This document shows, piece after piece, positions 19,039 through 28,052 of a stretch of 64,000 nt of DNA (positions within the stretch are counted from its first letter, which is position 1; each line of letters starts with the position of its first letter). The stretch is from assembly GCF_000952155.1 (NCBI RefSeq), contig NZ_JYON01000001.1, forward strand, positions 1 through 64,000. The letters run 5' to 3'. A program made the translations under genes and the position numbers. This DNA comes from Aliterella atlantica CENA595 (GTDB lineage: Bacteria > Cyanobacteriota > Cyanobacteriia > Cyanobacteriales > Chroococcidiopsidaceae). The notes below the pieces were generated by a model, which had not been told where the DNA came from, did no database searches, and saw only the letters and a list, made by a program, of their open reading frames with translations.

Positions 19039-20478
19039 TTAATTAAGTTGCAAAGATTTAATCGTCTTTTCTGCTGTATTTAAATACCGATCGTATTTAT
19101 CTGCTTCTGCTTCATAAATAATTGAATACACTTTAAAATTTTTGAGCGTCCAAATCTCCATCCTTTTTAATTTATCTCCGTCATCAACAACTGTATAAAC
19201 TACGCTGTACGCTCTTCTTCTTGCCAACGTTGAGATAGTTTCACTAATAAATTTGACATCTTTTTGCTGACTTATTTGTTGCTTTGACAACTTTGTATAT
19301 TCATCCAATGACAAAGGAGATGATAAGTTTTCAACAGTGATAATCAGCTTTTCCTGAAATTTGTCTGAACTATCTTCTAGAGGTGAGATAAATTCAACTA
19401 TTTCGTTAGTTACTATACTTGATATTTCTTGTTTGTCCCACGTTTGGGGGTATTGAATTGTAATTCCATAAGCCCTATTTTCATACTCAGCAAAATTAAT
19501 TGCGCTTTCTTTTACTAGCAGGTTCTTTAAACCAAATAAAACAGCAATTAATCCAACCGAAAAACTTATAAATAAAACAGCTTTTTTATAACTTGGCGAA
19601 CGTTTTTTTTGTGGTGAAATAGATTGAGCAGCGAACCTCGATTGTTTAGTGTCGTTAAGGGATGCGATCGCCTCTAACGCCTCCACTGCTGAAGGGTAAC
19701 GCTGATTGAAGTGATAGCTTACCATTCGATCTATAATACTTGCTAGACTGGGGCTAACTTGTACGCGATCGCGCCAAATGAGTTCTAGATTATTATCTTT
19801 AAGCAGTTGGCTTGGGTAAATTCCAGTAAGTGCTTGAATTGCGATCGCTCCTACTGCGTAAACATCGCTGCTCAATCGTGGATGTCCGCTAGATTGTTCG
19901 CTAGGCATATATCCAGGAGTACCAATAATAGTAGCTTTAGTTTGCCCCTGCTCGTTAGTTGTCAAACTTTGAATTTCTTTAACTGCGCCAAAGTCAATCA
20001 AAAACAACTTGCCATCTTGCCTGCGTCGAATGATATTTTTGGGGTTAAGATCGCGGTGAATGATATTCTTCTGATGGACAAACGCTAATACCTCTAAAAT
20101 GTCTTGCAGAAGTTTAATAACTTCAGCTTCACTCAACTGTTTACCTGGACTAAGTTCTGTCTTACTGAGGTCTTCTCCCTCAATATAATCTTCAACTAAA
20201 TAGAATTCTCCATTTTCCTCAAAGTAAGCATACAACTGAGGGATTTGCTCGTGCTTTAAGCGATACAACAATTCAGCTTCTTGTTTAAATAATCGTCTGG
20301 CGACGTTCAACGTCCTTGGGTCAGGATTTTTTGGTTGCAAATGCTTGACAACGCGCTGTGGCGAACCTGGTAAATCTTCATCTAAAGATAGGTAAGTGTT
20401 ACCAAATCCGCCGCTAGCTAGCTTTTGAATAATTTTGTAGCGTCCCCGGAGCTTTTTTCCAATCAATTCATCTGTCAT
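19039..20478 (-). CDS. Ser/Thr protein kinase with PsbP-like C-terminal domain
   Basis: 479 residues from MTDELIGKKLRGRYKIIQKL; a farther-upstream ATG (20557-20559) would add 27 non-kinase residues. Kinase motifs: glycine loop LASGGFGNTYL, K45, HRDLNPKN (D143), DFG at 162-164 and GTPGYMPSEQ. A membrane helix at about 300-325 is followed by ~150 residues with YGITIQYPQTWDKQE and a final 'YLNTAEKTIKSLQL', the pattern of PsbP-like domains. The kinase is therefore cytoplasmic and the PsbP-like part on the far side, a plausible sensor. The ligand is unknown. Confidence 0.9.
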   Translation of the reverse strand: MTDELIGKKLRGRYKIIQKLASGGFGNTYLSLDEDLPGSPQRVVKHLQPKNPDPRTLNVARRLFKQEAELLYRLKHEQIPQLYAYFEENGEFYLVEDYIEGEDLSKTELSPGKQLSEAEVIKLLQDILEVLAFVHQKNIIHRDLNPKNIIRRRQDGKLFLIDFGAVKEIQSLTTNEQGQTKATIIGTPGYMPSEQSSGHPRLSSDVYAVGAIAIQALTGIYPSQLLKDNNLELIWRDRVQVSPSLASIIDRMVSYHFNQRYPSAVEALEAIASLNDTKQSRFAAQSISPQKKRSPSYKKAVLFISFSVGLIAVLFGLKNLLVKESAINFAEYENRAYGITIQYPQTWDKQEISSIVTNEIVEFISPLEDSSDKFQEKLIITVENLSSPLSLDEYTKLSKQQISQQKDVKFISETISTLARRRAYSVVYTVVDDGDKLKRMEIWTLKNFKVYSIIYEAEADKYDRYLNTAEKTIKSLQLN

Positions 20479-20662
20479 CGGGTAGACTGAATTTCTGCTA
20501 ATTCTACAAACTTGCAATCTATGATGTAGATTTTGGCACAAAATTAGCGCGTTGCTCAAGCTAGCAATAATAGCATTCGAGCTTATATTTTTATTAAATT
20601 AGCGATCGAACTAGCGACTGGCAAATACTAGCACAATAGATATAAGCTGAATAAGGAGAATC

Positions 20663-22147
20663 ATGACGCAACAAAATCGCTCTCGATGGGATGCTGGTAG
20701 ATTTATCCAAACCCTTGCTTATTTTGACATTATTCCATTTTTTAGCTGGCTGCAAAAGTTAATCCCAGGTAACGCCAAGGATAATGAAAGCAGTCTATCT
20801 AGAGGTAAAAGCGTGGGAGTAGTATTAGTAGCTGGGGCGACTGGCGGTGTTGGTAAGCGAGTAGTACAGCGCTTGCTTGAACGCGGCTACAAAGTGCGTA
20901 GTTTGGTAAGAGACAAAGATAAAGCCCAAGCAATTCTTGGTAACAATACAGAATTATTTGTCGGCGACATAACCAAACAAGCAACCTTAACGCCCGAACT
21001 AATGGCAAATGTTCAAGCCGTCATTTGTTGTACAGCCGTTAGAGTACAGCCAAAAGAGGGAGATACACCAGATAGGGCTAAATATAATCAAGGCATAAAA
21101 TTTTATGAGCCAGAAGTTGTCGGCGATACTCCAGAAAATGTTGAGTATAACGGAGTAAAAAATCTCGTCCAAGCTGCTGTCAACTATTTACAGCCAGTTA
21201 CAGAACAACTCTTATTTGATTTTTGGCAACCGTCCAACGACTTAAAAAATACCTGGGGCGCAGTAGATGATGTTGTTATGGGCGGTGTCAGCGAAAGCGA
21301 AATTAGATTGATAGACGGTGCGGCTTTATTTACAGGTAATGTCTCTACGCAAAATTCTGGCGGTTTTGTATCCGTTAGAACCAAAAATCTGACTCCGCTG
21401 TTGGATTTATCTAAATATGAAGGAGTAGAATTGCGCGTTAAGGGAGATGGCAATAGATATAAGTTTCTTTTGCGTACAGAGTCAAAATGGGATGGTGTTG
21501 CTTACTCTTATTCCTTTGATACTATTAGCAATACTTGGATAAGCGTACGTATTCCCTTCAGCCAAATGGTTCCAGTCTTTCGGGCAAAGACTCTGAAAAC
21601 AGGAGAGGAGATTGATAGCAAAAATATCTGCTCCTTGCAATTGATGCTAAGTAAATTTGAATACGATGGCGAATTAAATCCCAACTTTACGCCTGGAGGC
21701 TTTGCGCTGCAAGTTGAATCTATTAAAGCTTGTGGAGGTGAGATATTGCCTCAATTTGTCTTAGTTAGTTCTGCTGGAGTAACGCGCCCAAATCGTCCTG
21801 GTATTAACCTAGAAGAAGAACCGCCAGCCGTAAGAATGAACGAGCGATTAGGTGGTATTTTGACGTGGAAACTGCGCGGGGAAGATAGTTTGAGAGCGAG
21901 TGGAAAACCTTATACAATTATTAGACCATGCGCTTTAACTGAAGAAATTGGCGTACAGCAACTAATATTTGAGCAAGGGGATAATATCAGAGGAAAAGTC
22001 AGCCGCGACTCTATAGCTGAATTATGCATTCAAGCTTTAGCACAACCAAAAGCTTGTAACGTTACTTTTGAAGTCAAAGCAGAAGAAAGTAGCAATATTG
22101 ATAATAATTGGGAAAATTTATTTGCATCTTTGCATCCAGACAAATGA
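20663..22147 (+). CDS. SDR-type NAD(P)-binding protein with CIA30 insertion (HCF173-like)
   Basis: 494 residues, ATG after AAGGAGAA. A Rossmann start (VLVAGATGGVGKRVVQRL, glycines at 58-64) breaks off near residue 170. A CIA30 domain of ~175 residues is inserted (WGAVDDVVMGGVSESE, SGGFVSVRTKN, IPFSQMVPVFRAKT), and the SDR half resumes (FVLVSSAGVTRPNRPG, YTIIRPCALTEE). This domain order is that of plant HCF173, needed for psbA mRNA translation. I infer a role in photosystem II synthesis or complex assembly. It overlaps the next gene by the 4 bases ATGA. Confidence 0.85.
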   Translation: MTQQNRSRWDAGRFIQTLAYFDIIPFFSWLQKLIPGNAKDNESSLSRGKSVGVVLVAGATGGVGKRVVQRLLERGYKVRSLVRDKDKAQAILGNNTELFVGDITKQATLTPELMANVQAVICCTAVRVQPKEGDTPDRAKYNQGIKFYEPEVVGDTPENVEYNGVKNLVQAAVNYLQPVTEQLLFDFWQPSNDLKNTWGAVDDVVMGGVSESEIRLIDGAALFTGNVSTQNSGGFVSVRTKNLTPLLDLSKYEGVELRVKGDGNRYKFLLRTESKWDGVAYSYSFDTISNTWISVRIPFSQMVPVFRAKTLKTGEEIDSKNICSLQLMLSKFEYDGELNPNFTPGGFALQVESIKACGGEILPQFVLVSSAGVTRPNRPGINLEEEPPAVRMNERLGGILTWKLRGEDSLRASGKPYTIIRPCALTEEIGVQQLIFEQGDNIRGKVSRDSIAELCIQALAQPKACNVTFEVKAEESSNIDNNWENLFASLHPDK

Positions 22148-22494
22148 GGAAAGTTTTACTATTTTGTTTGACGGTAATAGTTGCGATCGCATTTTGGTCT
22201 ACTTTCCATCCAGTAGCTACCGCCCAAGACTCGCGCATTAGCGCTTTAGAGGTAGATATTAATGGGCTAGAATCGCGGTTAAATCGTTTAGAGTCTCAAA
22301 TTAGTCAAATTACTAGAACTCCCTACCCAGGAGCGCCAGCAAGCCCATCTCCACCCAGAAATAATCGACGCATTCAGCCCCAATTAAGTCAGGCAGAAAT
22401 GTTTGATCGCTTGGCAACTTTAGTAATTGAAACCAAAGATCAAGTCAATAAATTGCAAGCTCGTGTAGCTAAGTTAGAAGCACAAAGAAAGTAG
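22144..22494 (+). CDS. Hypothetical exported coiled-coil protein
   Basis: 116 residues, starting at an ATG that overlaps the stop of the SDR-CIA30 gene (ATGA), so translation is coupled. Residues 1-~28 form a signal peptide ending TAQD. Two heptad-repeat helices (ISALEVDINGLESRLNRLE and VIETKDQVNKLQARVAKLE) flank a Pro-rich linker. No family is recognised. The coupling suggests a shared task, unknown at present. Confidence 0.75.
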   Translation: MRKVLLFCLTVIVAIAFWSTFHPVATAQDSRISALEVDINGLESRLNRLESQISQITRTPYPGAPASPSPPRNNRRIQPQLSQAEMFDRLATLVIETKDQVNKLQARVAKLEAQRK

Positions 22495-22501
22495 AATTAA
22501 C

Positions 22502-22906
22502 ATGGAAAAATACGAAGGCGGTTGTCACTGTGGCGCAGTACGTTTTCAGGTAGTTGTAGATAAGCATAAAGCCGACGAATGCAACTGCTCAATTTGCCTG
22601 AAAAAAGGATTTTTACACTTAATAGTGCCAAAAGAAAAATTTACCTTATTGCAAGGCGCAGATGTATTAACTACCTATACATTCAATACAGGCGTTGCCA
22701 AACATACGTTTTGCCGAATTTGTGGTATTCATAGTTTTTACACGCCGCGATCGCATCCTAATGGTTTTAGCATCAACGTCCGCTGTCTTGATGGCGACGA
22801 GCCAATATCCCGTTTTGAGATAGTGCCTTTCGATGGCGCAAATTGGGAGCAAAATATCCACAAACTGCATGGCGAAGAAAGTACGGCGAACACGCCAACT
22901 GACTAG
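22502..22906 (+). CDS. GFA / CENP-V family zinc-binding protein
   Basis: 134 residues. The family's zinc cysteines are present: C8 and C10 in GGCHCGAVRF, C27/C29/C32 in ECNCSICLKKG, and C71/C74 in FCRICGIHSFY. The founding member was described as glutathione-dependent formaldehyde activating, but most members have unproven activity. It is 7 bp after the coiled-coil gene on the same strand, so probably co-transcribed. Confidence 0.88.
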   Translation: MEKYEGGCHCGAVRFQVVVDKHKADECNCSICLKKGFLHLIVPKEKFTLLQGADVLTTYTFNTGVAKHTFCRICGIHSFYTPRSHPNGFSINVRCLDGDEPISRFEIVPFDGANWEQNIHKLHGEESTANTPTD

Positions 22907-22957
22907 AGATAGAACTTTATACTAGAAGAAAGAGTAATTTCGCTTGAGGGAAGAGCA

Positions 22958-24250
22958 ATGGCTCCAAATCCCGCTATTATGCAGGCGGTAGAACAATTAG
23001 GGTATCGCGTTACTGTAGGTGATGTTGCTACCCAAGCAGGCTTCAATGTCAATTTAGCTGGGCAAGGGCTGCTAGCGCTGGCGACAGATGTGGGCGGACA
23101 TATGCAAGTAGCCGACTCAGGGGAAATTGTTTATCTATTTCCCAAAAACTTGCGGGCGATTTTACGCAATAAGTTTTTGCGATTGCGGTTGCAAGCCTGG
23201 TGGAAGAAAGTCTGGCGAGTTTTGTTTTACCTGATTCGGCTTTCCTTCGGAGTTTTACTACTTGCGTCAATTGCGCTGATATTTATCACCATCTTTATTA
23301 TCATTACAGCGGCGAATCAAAGTAGTAGCGACAATAATAGAGATAGCGATTATGGTGGTGGTGGCTTTTTCATGCCCTACTTCTGGATTGGTCCCAATTG
23401 GTATGGGGTATTCTCTCCAGACTACGATAGACGATACCAAGAACACCGCCAAGAAGATAGTCAGTTAAATTTCTTTGAAGCCATCTTTTCATTTTTATTT
23501 GGTGACGGTAATCCCAATGCGGACTTAGAAGAACGCCGCCAAAAACAAATCGCCGCAGTAATTCGCAACCATCAAGGTGCAGTAGTAGCAGAACAAATTG
23601 CTCCTTATTTAGATGATATTGGTACGGGATATGCAAAAGAATACGAAGACTATATGCTACCCGTCCTAACTAAGTTCAACGGGCAACCACAAGTTAGCCC
23701 AGAAGGGGATATTGTTTACGTATTTCCAGATTTGCAAACTACTGCATCTCGAAGACGGGCTTTACCTGTACCACCTTATTTGCAAGAACTTCCGCAGCGT
23801 TTTAGCGAGGCAAGTTCGGGTCAACTTGTCATGAGTGCGGGGCTAGGCGTACTGAATTTAGTAGGCGCGTTATTTCTGGGCGGTTTATTGGCAGATGGAA
23901 CTGTAGCAGTTGGAGGTATTGTTGGTTTTGCCCAGGCAATATACTGGCTACTACTGGGCTATGGAACTGCCTTTTTAGGCGTACCTTTAGTACGTTACTT
24001 CTTTTTGAAATGGCGTAATGCCAAGATTAGCGATCGCAATGCCAAACGTCAAGAACATTCGCTGCTACTAGCGGATGCGGCTGTCAAGAATAAAATCAAC
24101 TATGCAAAGCAATTTGCCGCCCAAAATGTTATTAGCAAAGACGATTTAATCTACACGACCGAAACCGATATGCTAGACCAAGAAATCGAAAATTCAGCCC
24201 AAATTGATGCCGAATGGCAGCGCAGGTTACGGGAATCAGGAAACCAATGA
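22958..24250 (+). CDS. Conserved membrane protein with duplicated soluble module
   Basis: 430 residues. A soluble module at ~5-65 ends in SGEIVYLFPKNLRAIL, and a second at ~190-265 ends in EGDIVYVFPDLQTT; both have winged-helix-like helix content, so the protein contains an internal duplication. Membrane segments are at about 88-118, 303-325 and 330-350. A Gly/Tyr-rich stretch (GGGGFFMPYFWIGPNWYGV) lies between. It resembles a family shared by cyanobacteria and chloroplasts that has been loosely labelled iron-sulfur cluster related; I do not consider that label supported here. Confidence 0.75.
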   Translation: MAPNPAIMQAVEQLGYRVTVGDVATQAGFNVNLAGQGLLALATDVGGHMQVADSGEIVYLFPKNLRAILRNKFLRLRLQAWWKKVWRVLFYLIRLSFGVLLLASIALIFITIFIIITAANQSSSDNNRDSDYGGGGFFMPYFWIGPNWYGVFSPDYDRRYQEHRQEDSQLNFFEAIFSFLFGDGNPNADLEERRQKQIAAVIRNHQGAVVAEQIAPYLDDIGTGYAKEYEDYMLPVLTKFNGQPQVSPEGDIVYVFPDLQTTASRRRALPVPPYLQELPQRFSEASSGQLVMSAGLGVLNLVGALFLGGLLADGTVAVGGIVGFAQAIYWLLLGYGTAFLGVPLVRYFFLKWRNAKISDRNAKRQEHSLLLADAAVKNKINYAKQFAAQNVISKDDLIYTTETDMLDQEIENSAQIDAEWQRRLRESGNQ

Positions 24251-24252
24251 AT

Positions 24253-24332
24253 GCGTGTAGAGACGTTGCAATTTTGCGTGTAGAGACGTTGCAATTTTGC
24301 GTGTAGAGACGTTGCAGTGCAACGTCTCTACA
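24253..24332. repeat. GTAGAGACGTTGCA repeat array ending in a palindrome
   Basis: Two exact 23-bp units (GCGTGTAGAGACGTTGCA plus ATTTT) and the start of a third, which closes as a perfect inverted repeat: 15-bp arms TGTAGAGACGTTGCA at 24302-24316 and its complement at 24318-24332, around one G. It lies between convergent genes and could terminate both. It is related to the repeat at 12083-12214. Confidence 0.85.
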
Positions 24333-24358
24333 TAAATGGCGACATTGCATACAGCAGA

Positions 24359-25492
24359 TTATTTTGTTTTAATCGTCGTCAATTTAGTACCGCGATAATA
24401 ATGCCCCAAAATCTGCTTGTAGTTAATGCCCCGCCCAGCCAACTTATAAGCGCCCCACTGACTCATACCTAAACCATGACCCCAACCACGCCCATCAAAG
24501 CGCAAGCCTGTAGGTTCAGCAGTAATAGTAAAGCGCGTACTTCTTAAGCCCAAAGCATTGCGTACTGCTTGCCCTTTTAACTCCCGCGTACCGCGATCGC
24601 CTACAAATTTCATGCTCTTAATGCTACCGTATGCGCTAAGGGTTGGGGTAATAGAAACTACATTACCCACTCCAGAAATTTTTTGACTTAATTCTTCGCC
24701 TGTAAAGCTTTTCGCCCACTGACATTGAGATACATCAGCGTCGTAATCTTGCACTCCACGCAGGTAAGGTAAGGTTTCTGACCATACATCCTCAACATTT
24801 TCTGTATGTCCGCCAGAGCAAGCATGGAATACTGACAGAATCAGCCGATTATTATAAGTTAACACCTGCCCATTAGTTGCCTTTACCGCTGCTTGAGTGC
24901 TATTAGATTCGCTAACTAAACCTTTATAAACTTGGGAAGCTTGAGTATTGCTAACATCATAAAGAGCGTTGCGTTCGTTTTCCCGTTTATAGATAGCATA
25001 AGTCCGAGCGGCAACAGCCTGAGCCTTCAGTGCTTCTATGTGCCATCTGCTACTCATTTCACTACCTATGACACTGTAGAGATATTGTTCGAGATCGACA
25101 TTATTAATTGCTGTAAGTCCTTTATCGGTAGGAACTACCAAAGTCGAACCCCGATACCAGCGATCGCCTATATATACATAACCATTACCAGAAGGCAAGA
25201 TTCTGACTGCACCAGAGCGCATTGTCTCCAATACTACACCTCCTTCACTCGGTACGGCATAAAAGGCATTCATCGCTGCAATTTGTCCGAGTTTGCGTCC
25301 TGAAATATCTTGAACTACAGCCGTTGTCGAACTACCGACTTTTAGCTGGCTTGCACCCTTTTCAATTGCAACTCGCAGTTTTACAGCAGCTTGCGCCGGA
25401 GTAACCAGCGCCAACCATAGCAATAGTGTCAGCAACCAGTGACGTTTTGTTAGTTGGGCGATCGCATAAGCTAGTAACAAGCGGCAGTTCAT
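24359..25492 (-). CDS. SpoIID/LytB-domain protein
   Basis: 377 residues with an N-terminal signal/anchor (LLTLLLWLALVTPAQAA). The SpoIID core is clear: IGSEMSSRWHIEALKAQAVA, TYAIYKRENERNALYDVSN, FHACSGGHTENVEDVW and RGWGHGLGMSQWGAYKLAG. SpoIID in Bacillus is a lytic transglycosylase acting on denuded glycan; the cyanobacterial homologues are probably wall-remodelling enzymes. It is unlinked to sporulation genes here. Confidence 0.9.
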   Translation of the reverse strand: MNCRLLLAYAIAQLTKRHWLLTLLLWLALVTPAQAAVKLRVAIEKGASQLKVGSSTTAVVQDISGRKLGQIAAMNAFYAVPSEGGVVLETMRSGAVRILPSGNGYVYIGDRWYRGSTLVVPTDKGLTAINNVDLEQYLYSVIGSEMSSRWHIEALKAQAVAARTYAIYKRENERNALYDVSNTQASQVYKGLVSESNSTQAAVKATNGQVLTYNNRLILSVFHACSGGHTENVEDVWSETLPYLRGVQDYDADVSQCQWAKSFTGEELSQKISGVGNVVSITPTLSAYGSIKSMKFVGDRGTRELKGQAVRNALGLRSTRFTITAEPTGLRFDGRGWGHGLGMSQWGAYKLAGRGINYKQILGHYYRGTKLTTIKTK

Positions 25493-25648
25493 TTAGGCTT
25501 TTCTCCAGTCAGAGGTGTAAATAAGTGTAAAGTAGCAGTCTTCAAATAAATTACTATAAGCTAATTAACCAGTTATTGGCAGTCAAAAACCTACAGTTGT
25601 CTACTAAACAACTTAAAACTCAAACTTCGTTTTCAAAACTATTACCAA

Positions 25649-26587
25649 GTGCAGATTACATTTTTAGGAACAAGTTCTGGCGTACCTACTCGTTCGCGCA
25701 ATGTTTCCAGCGTGGCGTTGCGTTTACCCCAACGCGGCGAGTTGTGGTTATTTGACTGTGGAGAAGGAACTCAGCATCAAGTTCTGCGTAGCGAGTTAAA
25801 AATCGGTCAGCTTACCCGCATATTTATTACTCATTTGCATGGCGACCACATTTTCGGGCTGATGGGACTTTTAGCTACTTGTGGGTTAGCGGGAAATACA
25901 ACTAGAGTTGATATTTATGGTCCCCCCAACTTAGAAGACTATTTGCAAGGTTGTCGGCGTTATTCCCATACTCATTTTTCTTATCCAGTACAAGTCCATG
26001 TAGTGCAGCCAGGAGTCGTTTATGAAGACGATGAATTTATCGTAAGCTGCGATCGCTTGCACCATCGCGTGACTACATTTGGCTACCGAATCGCCGAAAA
26101 AGACCGTTCAGGGCGCTTTGATATCGAAAAAGCCAAATCCCTCGCTATTCCCCCTGGCAGAGTTTACGGGCAGCTAAAACGCGGGGAAACAGTCACTTTA
26201 CTAGACGGGCGACAAATTGATGGCAAAGATTTGTGCGGACCAACAGAAGTAGGGAGAAAGATTGCTTACTGTACTGATACTGTTTATTGTGAAAATGCTG
26301 TATCTCTAGCCCAAGATGCTGACGTACTAATTCACGAAGCAACATTTGCCCACCAAGATGCCGAACTCGCGTTCCAGCGCTTGCACTCTACTTCTACAAT
26401 GGCAGCGCAAACAGCATTAGCAGCCGAGGCAAAGCAGTTAATTATGACTCACTTTAGCCCGCGCTACGCACCAGGAAACCCGATAGAATTCAAAGATTTA
26501 TTATCAGAAGCCCGCGCCATTTTTCCCAATACACAAATGGCTTATGACTTTTTCAGTTACGAAGTACCGAGAAGAAGAGATTTGTAA
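25649..26587 (+). CDS. rnz: Ribonuclease Z (tRNA 3' processing)
   Basis: 312 residues from a GTG start. The metallo-beta-lactamase HxHxDH motif is THLHGDHIFGL (H62, H64, D66, H67), preceded by FLGTSSGVPTRSRN, the short-form RNase Z opening. A later His/Asp pair appears in AYCTDTVYC and MTHFSPRY, and the HEAT motif of the family is present as IHEATFAHQD. It cleaves the 3' trailer from tRNA precursors. Confidence 0.95.
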   Translation: MQITFLGTSSGVPTRSRNVSSVALRLPQRGELWLFDCGEGTQHQVLRSELKIGQLTRIFITHLHGDHIFGLMGLLATCGLAGNTTRVDIYGPPNLEDYLQGCRRYSHTHFSYPVQVHVVQPGVVYEDDEFIVSCDRLHHRVTTFGYRIAEKDRSGRFDIEKAKSLAIPPGRVYGQLKRGETVTLLDGRQIDGKDLCGPTEVGRKIAYCTDTVYCENAVSLAQDADVLIHEATFAHQDAELAFQRLHSTSTMAAQTALAAEAKQLIMTHFSPRYAPGNPIEFKDLLSEARAIFPNTQMAYDFFSYEVPRRRDL

Positions 26588-27007
26588 CTACTTAAAGTCT
26601 CTATTTTGGACGCGATCGCGGATATTAGTCAATTGTGACTGATTATTGACAGGCGATCGCGGTTTGGGCAAATCTAAGTTGGGCCAATTGGTAAGATCGT
26701 TGCAAGTACAATCTAAAGAGGAAACCCCGATATCTATCATTGGTACGGGCATACTACAACGAGCACAAGGAGTTATATCCCATTTACCTGTAAGCAGTTC
26801 GCCAATAGTTTCATTCGTACCTTGCAAGTAGCTATTTCCAGCAGCCGATGAGATGATTTGTTGCCAGCAATCCTCAAATGCTTGACTGTAGCTTTCGCCC
26901 TGCATTACAGGTTGAGGCAATACACCTTGATTGCCACCAATTATTACTTTTTTCCCTAGGAGAAACCAGTAAGCAAGATACTTTTTTACTTGTTGTTCAG
27001 ATGCCAT
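26588..27007 (-). CDS. Hypothetical protein with CxxC and CxC
   Basis: 139 residues, no signal or membrane segment. The C-terminal half has CARCSMPVP and LDCTCNDL, four cysteines that could bind zinc. The N-terminus is helical (EQQVKKYLAYWFLLGKKV). I do not recognise the family. It is convergent with rnz, sharing no spacer (stop codons adjacent). Confidence 0.65.
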   Translation of the reverse strand: MASEQQVKKYLAYWFLLGKKVIIGGNQGVLPQPVMQGESYSQAFEDCWQQIISSAAGNSYLQGTNETIGELLTGKWDITPCARCSMPVPMIDIGVSSLDCTCNDLTNWPNLDLPKPRSPVNNQSQLTNIRDRVQNRDFK

Positions 27008-27193
27008 TTTTCAAATTGTCTCGTTGAATGCAAGCACTGAAAACTTGCGAATCGAGCTCAGCTATATGGTAGCGTTTTCTAGATATTTGCTGCTAAAGCG
27101 ATCGCTATAATTGCAGAATAGCCCACTTGCATTTTTCTTTTTCCCGTACGGTGATGCCTTTTTGGGAAGAAGGATTCATCCTTTAAAGATCCC

Positions 27194-27230
27194 AGAGATT
27201 GGGGGTGGAATCCTTCCACCCCCAATCTCT
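27194..27230. repeat. Strong perfect hairpin upstream of the 76-residue ORF
   Basis: Perfect inverted repeat with 17-bp arms (AGAGATTGGGGGTGGAA and its complement) and a 3-base loop. No T-run follows, so it is not a classical terminator. It lies 40 bp upstream of the small gene at 27271. Confidence 0.8.
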
Positions 27231-27270
27231 CCTTCACAATGTCGCCGCGCCCCCACACCCCAACTAAACT

Positions 27271-27501
27271 ATGTCTGAAGAACTGCAACACATTATCCCC
27301 ATACCTGCGGCGCAAATTCGAGATACGTTTGCTGCGTACCAAACTACTAGCCAATTTTACCAAGAAGTGCGATCGCGTCACGCCCTCAATACTTACTGTG
27401 CGTGGTACTACGATACAGCCAAACGCCACCGCCAAGAATTACAGCAGATGCGCGGGGAGCTTAATATTTTAAGTTGGTTTCGCGGTGGGAAAAAACGCTA
27501 A
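27271..27501 (+). CDS. Small conserved-looking hypothetical protein
   Basis: 76 residues, ATG start, Tyr/Arg-rich and helical: IIPIPAAQIRDTFAAYQTT, RHALNTYCAWYYDTAKRHR, QELQQMRGELNILSWFRG. It resembles small cyanobacterial ORFs of unknown role that share the 'QELQ-MRG-LNI--WF' ending; this is from memory. Other overlapping frames here look unlike protein. It is convergent with ftrV, overlapping by 4 bp. Confidence 0.6.
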   Translation: MSEELQHIIPIPAAQIRDTFAAYQTTSQFYQEVRSRHALNTYCAWYYDTAKRHRQELQQMRGELNILSWFRGGKKR

Positions 27502-27722
27502 GATACCAGTTCTAGTTCATTTTCCCGCAAATGGGCTTTAAATTTTTTACTAAACTGGACGTATATCGGCAGATTAGCACTGACTGGTCTACCGTGCCAT
27601 TCGGTTACAATGGCGATAACTTCTCCTTCTGAGCTTTTGAGGTCAAAAGCTTGACTGCGATGCTCTGGGTGATGGTAAACAATTATTGATTCTTTAACAC
27701 GAACTTTATCGCCAACTTTCAT
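27498..27722 (-). CDS. ftrV: Ferredoxin:thioredoxin reductase, variable chain
   Basis: 74 residues, the usual length for the variable subunit. The SH3-like barrel sequence is highly typical: MKVGDKVRVKESIIVYHHPE, RSQAFDLKSSEGEVIAI and KKFKAHLRENELELVS. FtrV pairs with the catalytic Fe-S subunit FtrC (not in this window) to pass electrons from ferredoxin to thioredoxin in light-dependent redox control. Confidence 0.93.
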   Translation of the reverse strand: MKVGDKVRVKESIIVYHHPEHRSQAFDLKSSEGEVIAIVTEWHGRPVSANLPIYVQFSKKFKAHLRENELELVS

Positions 27723-28052
27723 AAACCTGTAACCTAGTAGTTCTCCAACCTGCCCAAAGGCAAGTCTTTATTCAAAGTGCTAATTAAACAATCTTTCTAT
27801 TCTTGCATAAAGGGTGTCTTATATTGGCACAACTTTCTAGCTAGTAGCTATAGATAAAGAAATAATTAAATTTTGCTCGTATATGATTGGCGATCGCTAT
27901 CCTCACTCCCAGCAAATATTACAATTCAAGCATCTAAGGTTAGAATATATTGGTTTAAATCAACTGGCAATTTTCTAAGAGCGATCGAGAACAATTGAGT
28001 TAGCAGTTACTTTTACTACTGATTTAAATCGCCAATAGCCCCAAATATCAAA
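27723..28052. other. Intergenic region between divergent ftrV and nfeD
   Basis: About 330 bp, A+T-rich, one GCGATCGC. It presumably holds the two divergent promoters. No gene or structured element seen. Confidence 0.5.

Noticed and set aside
27239..27472. Overlapping ORF in another frame with the 76-residue gene
   Set aside because: Composition looks random; the 27271 frame has helical, family-like sequence.
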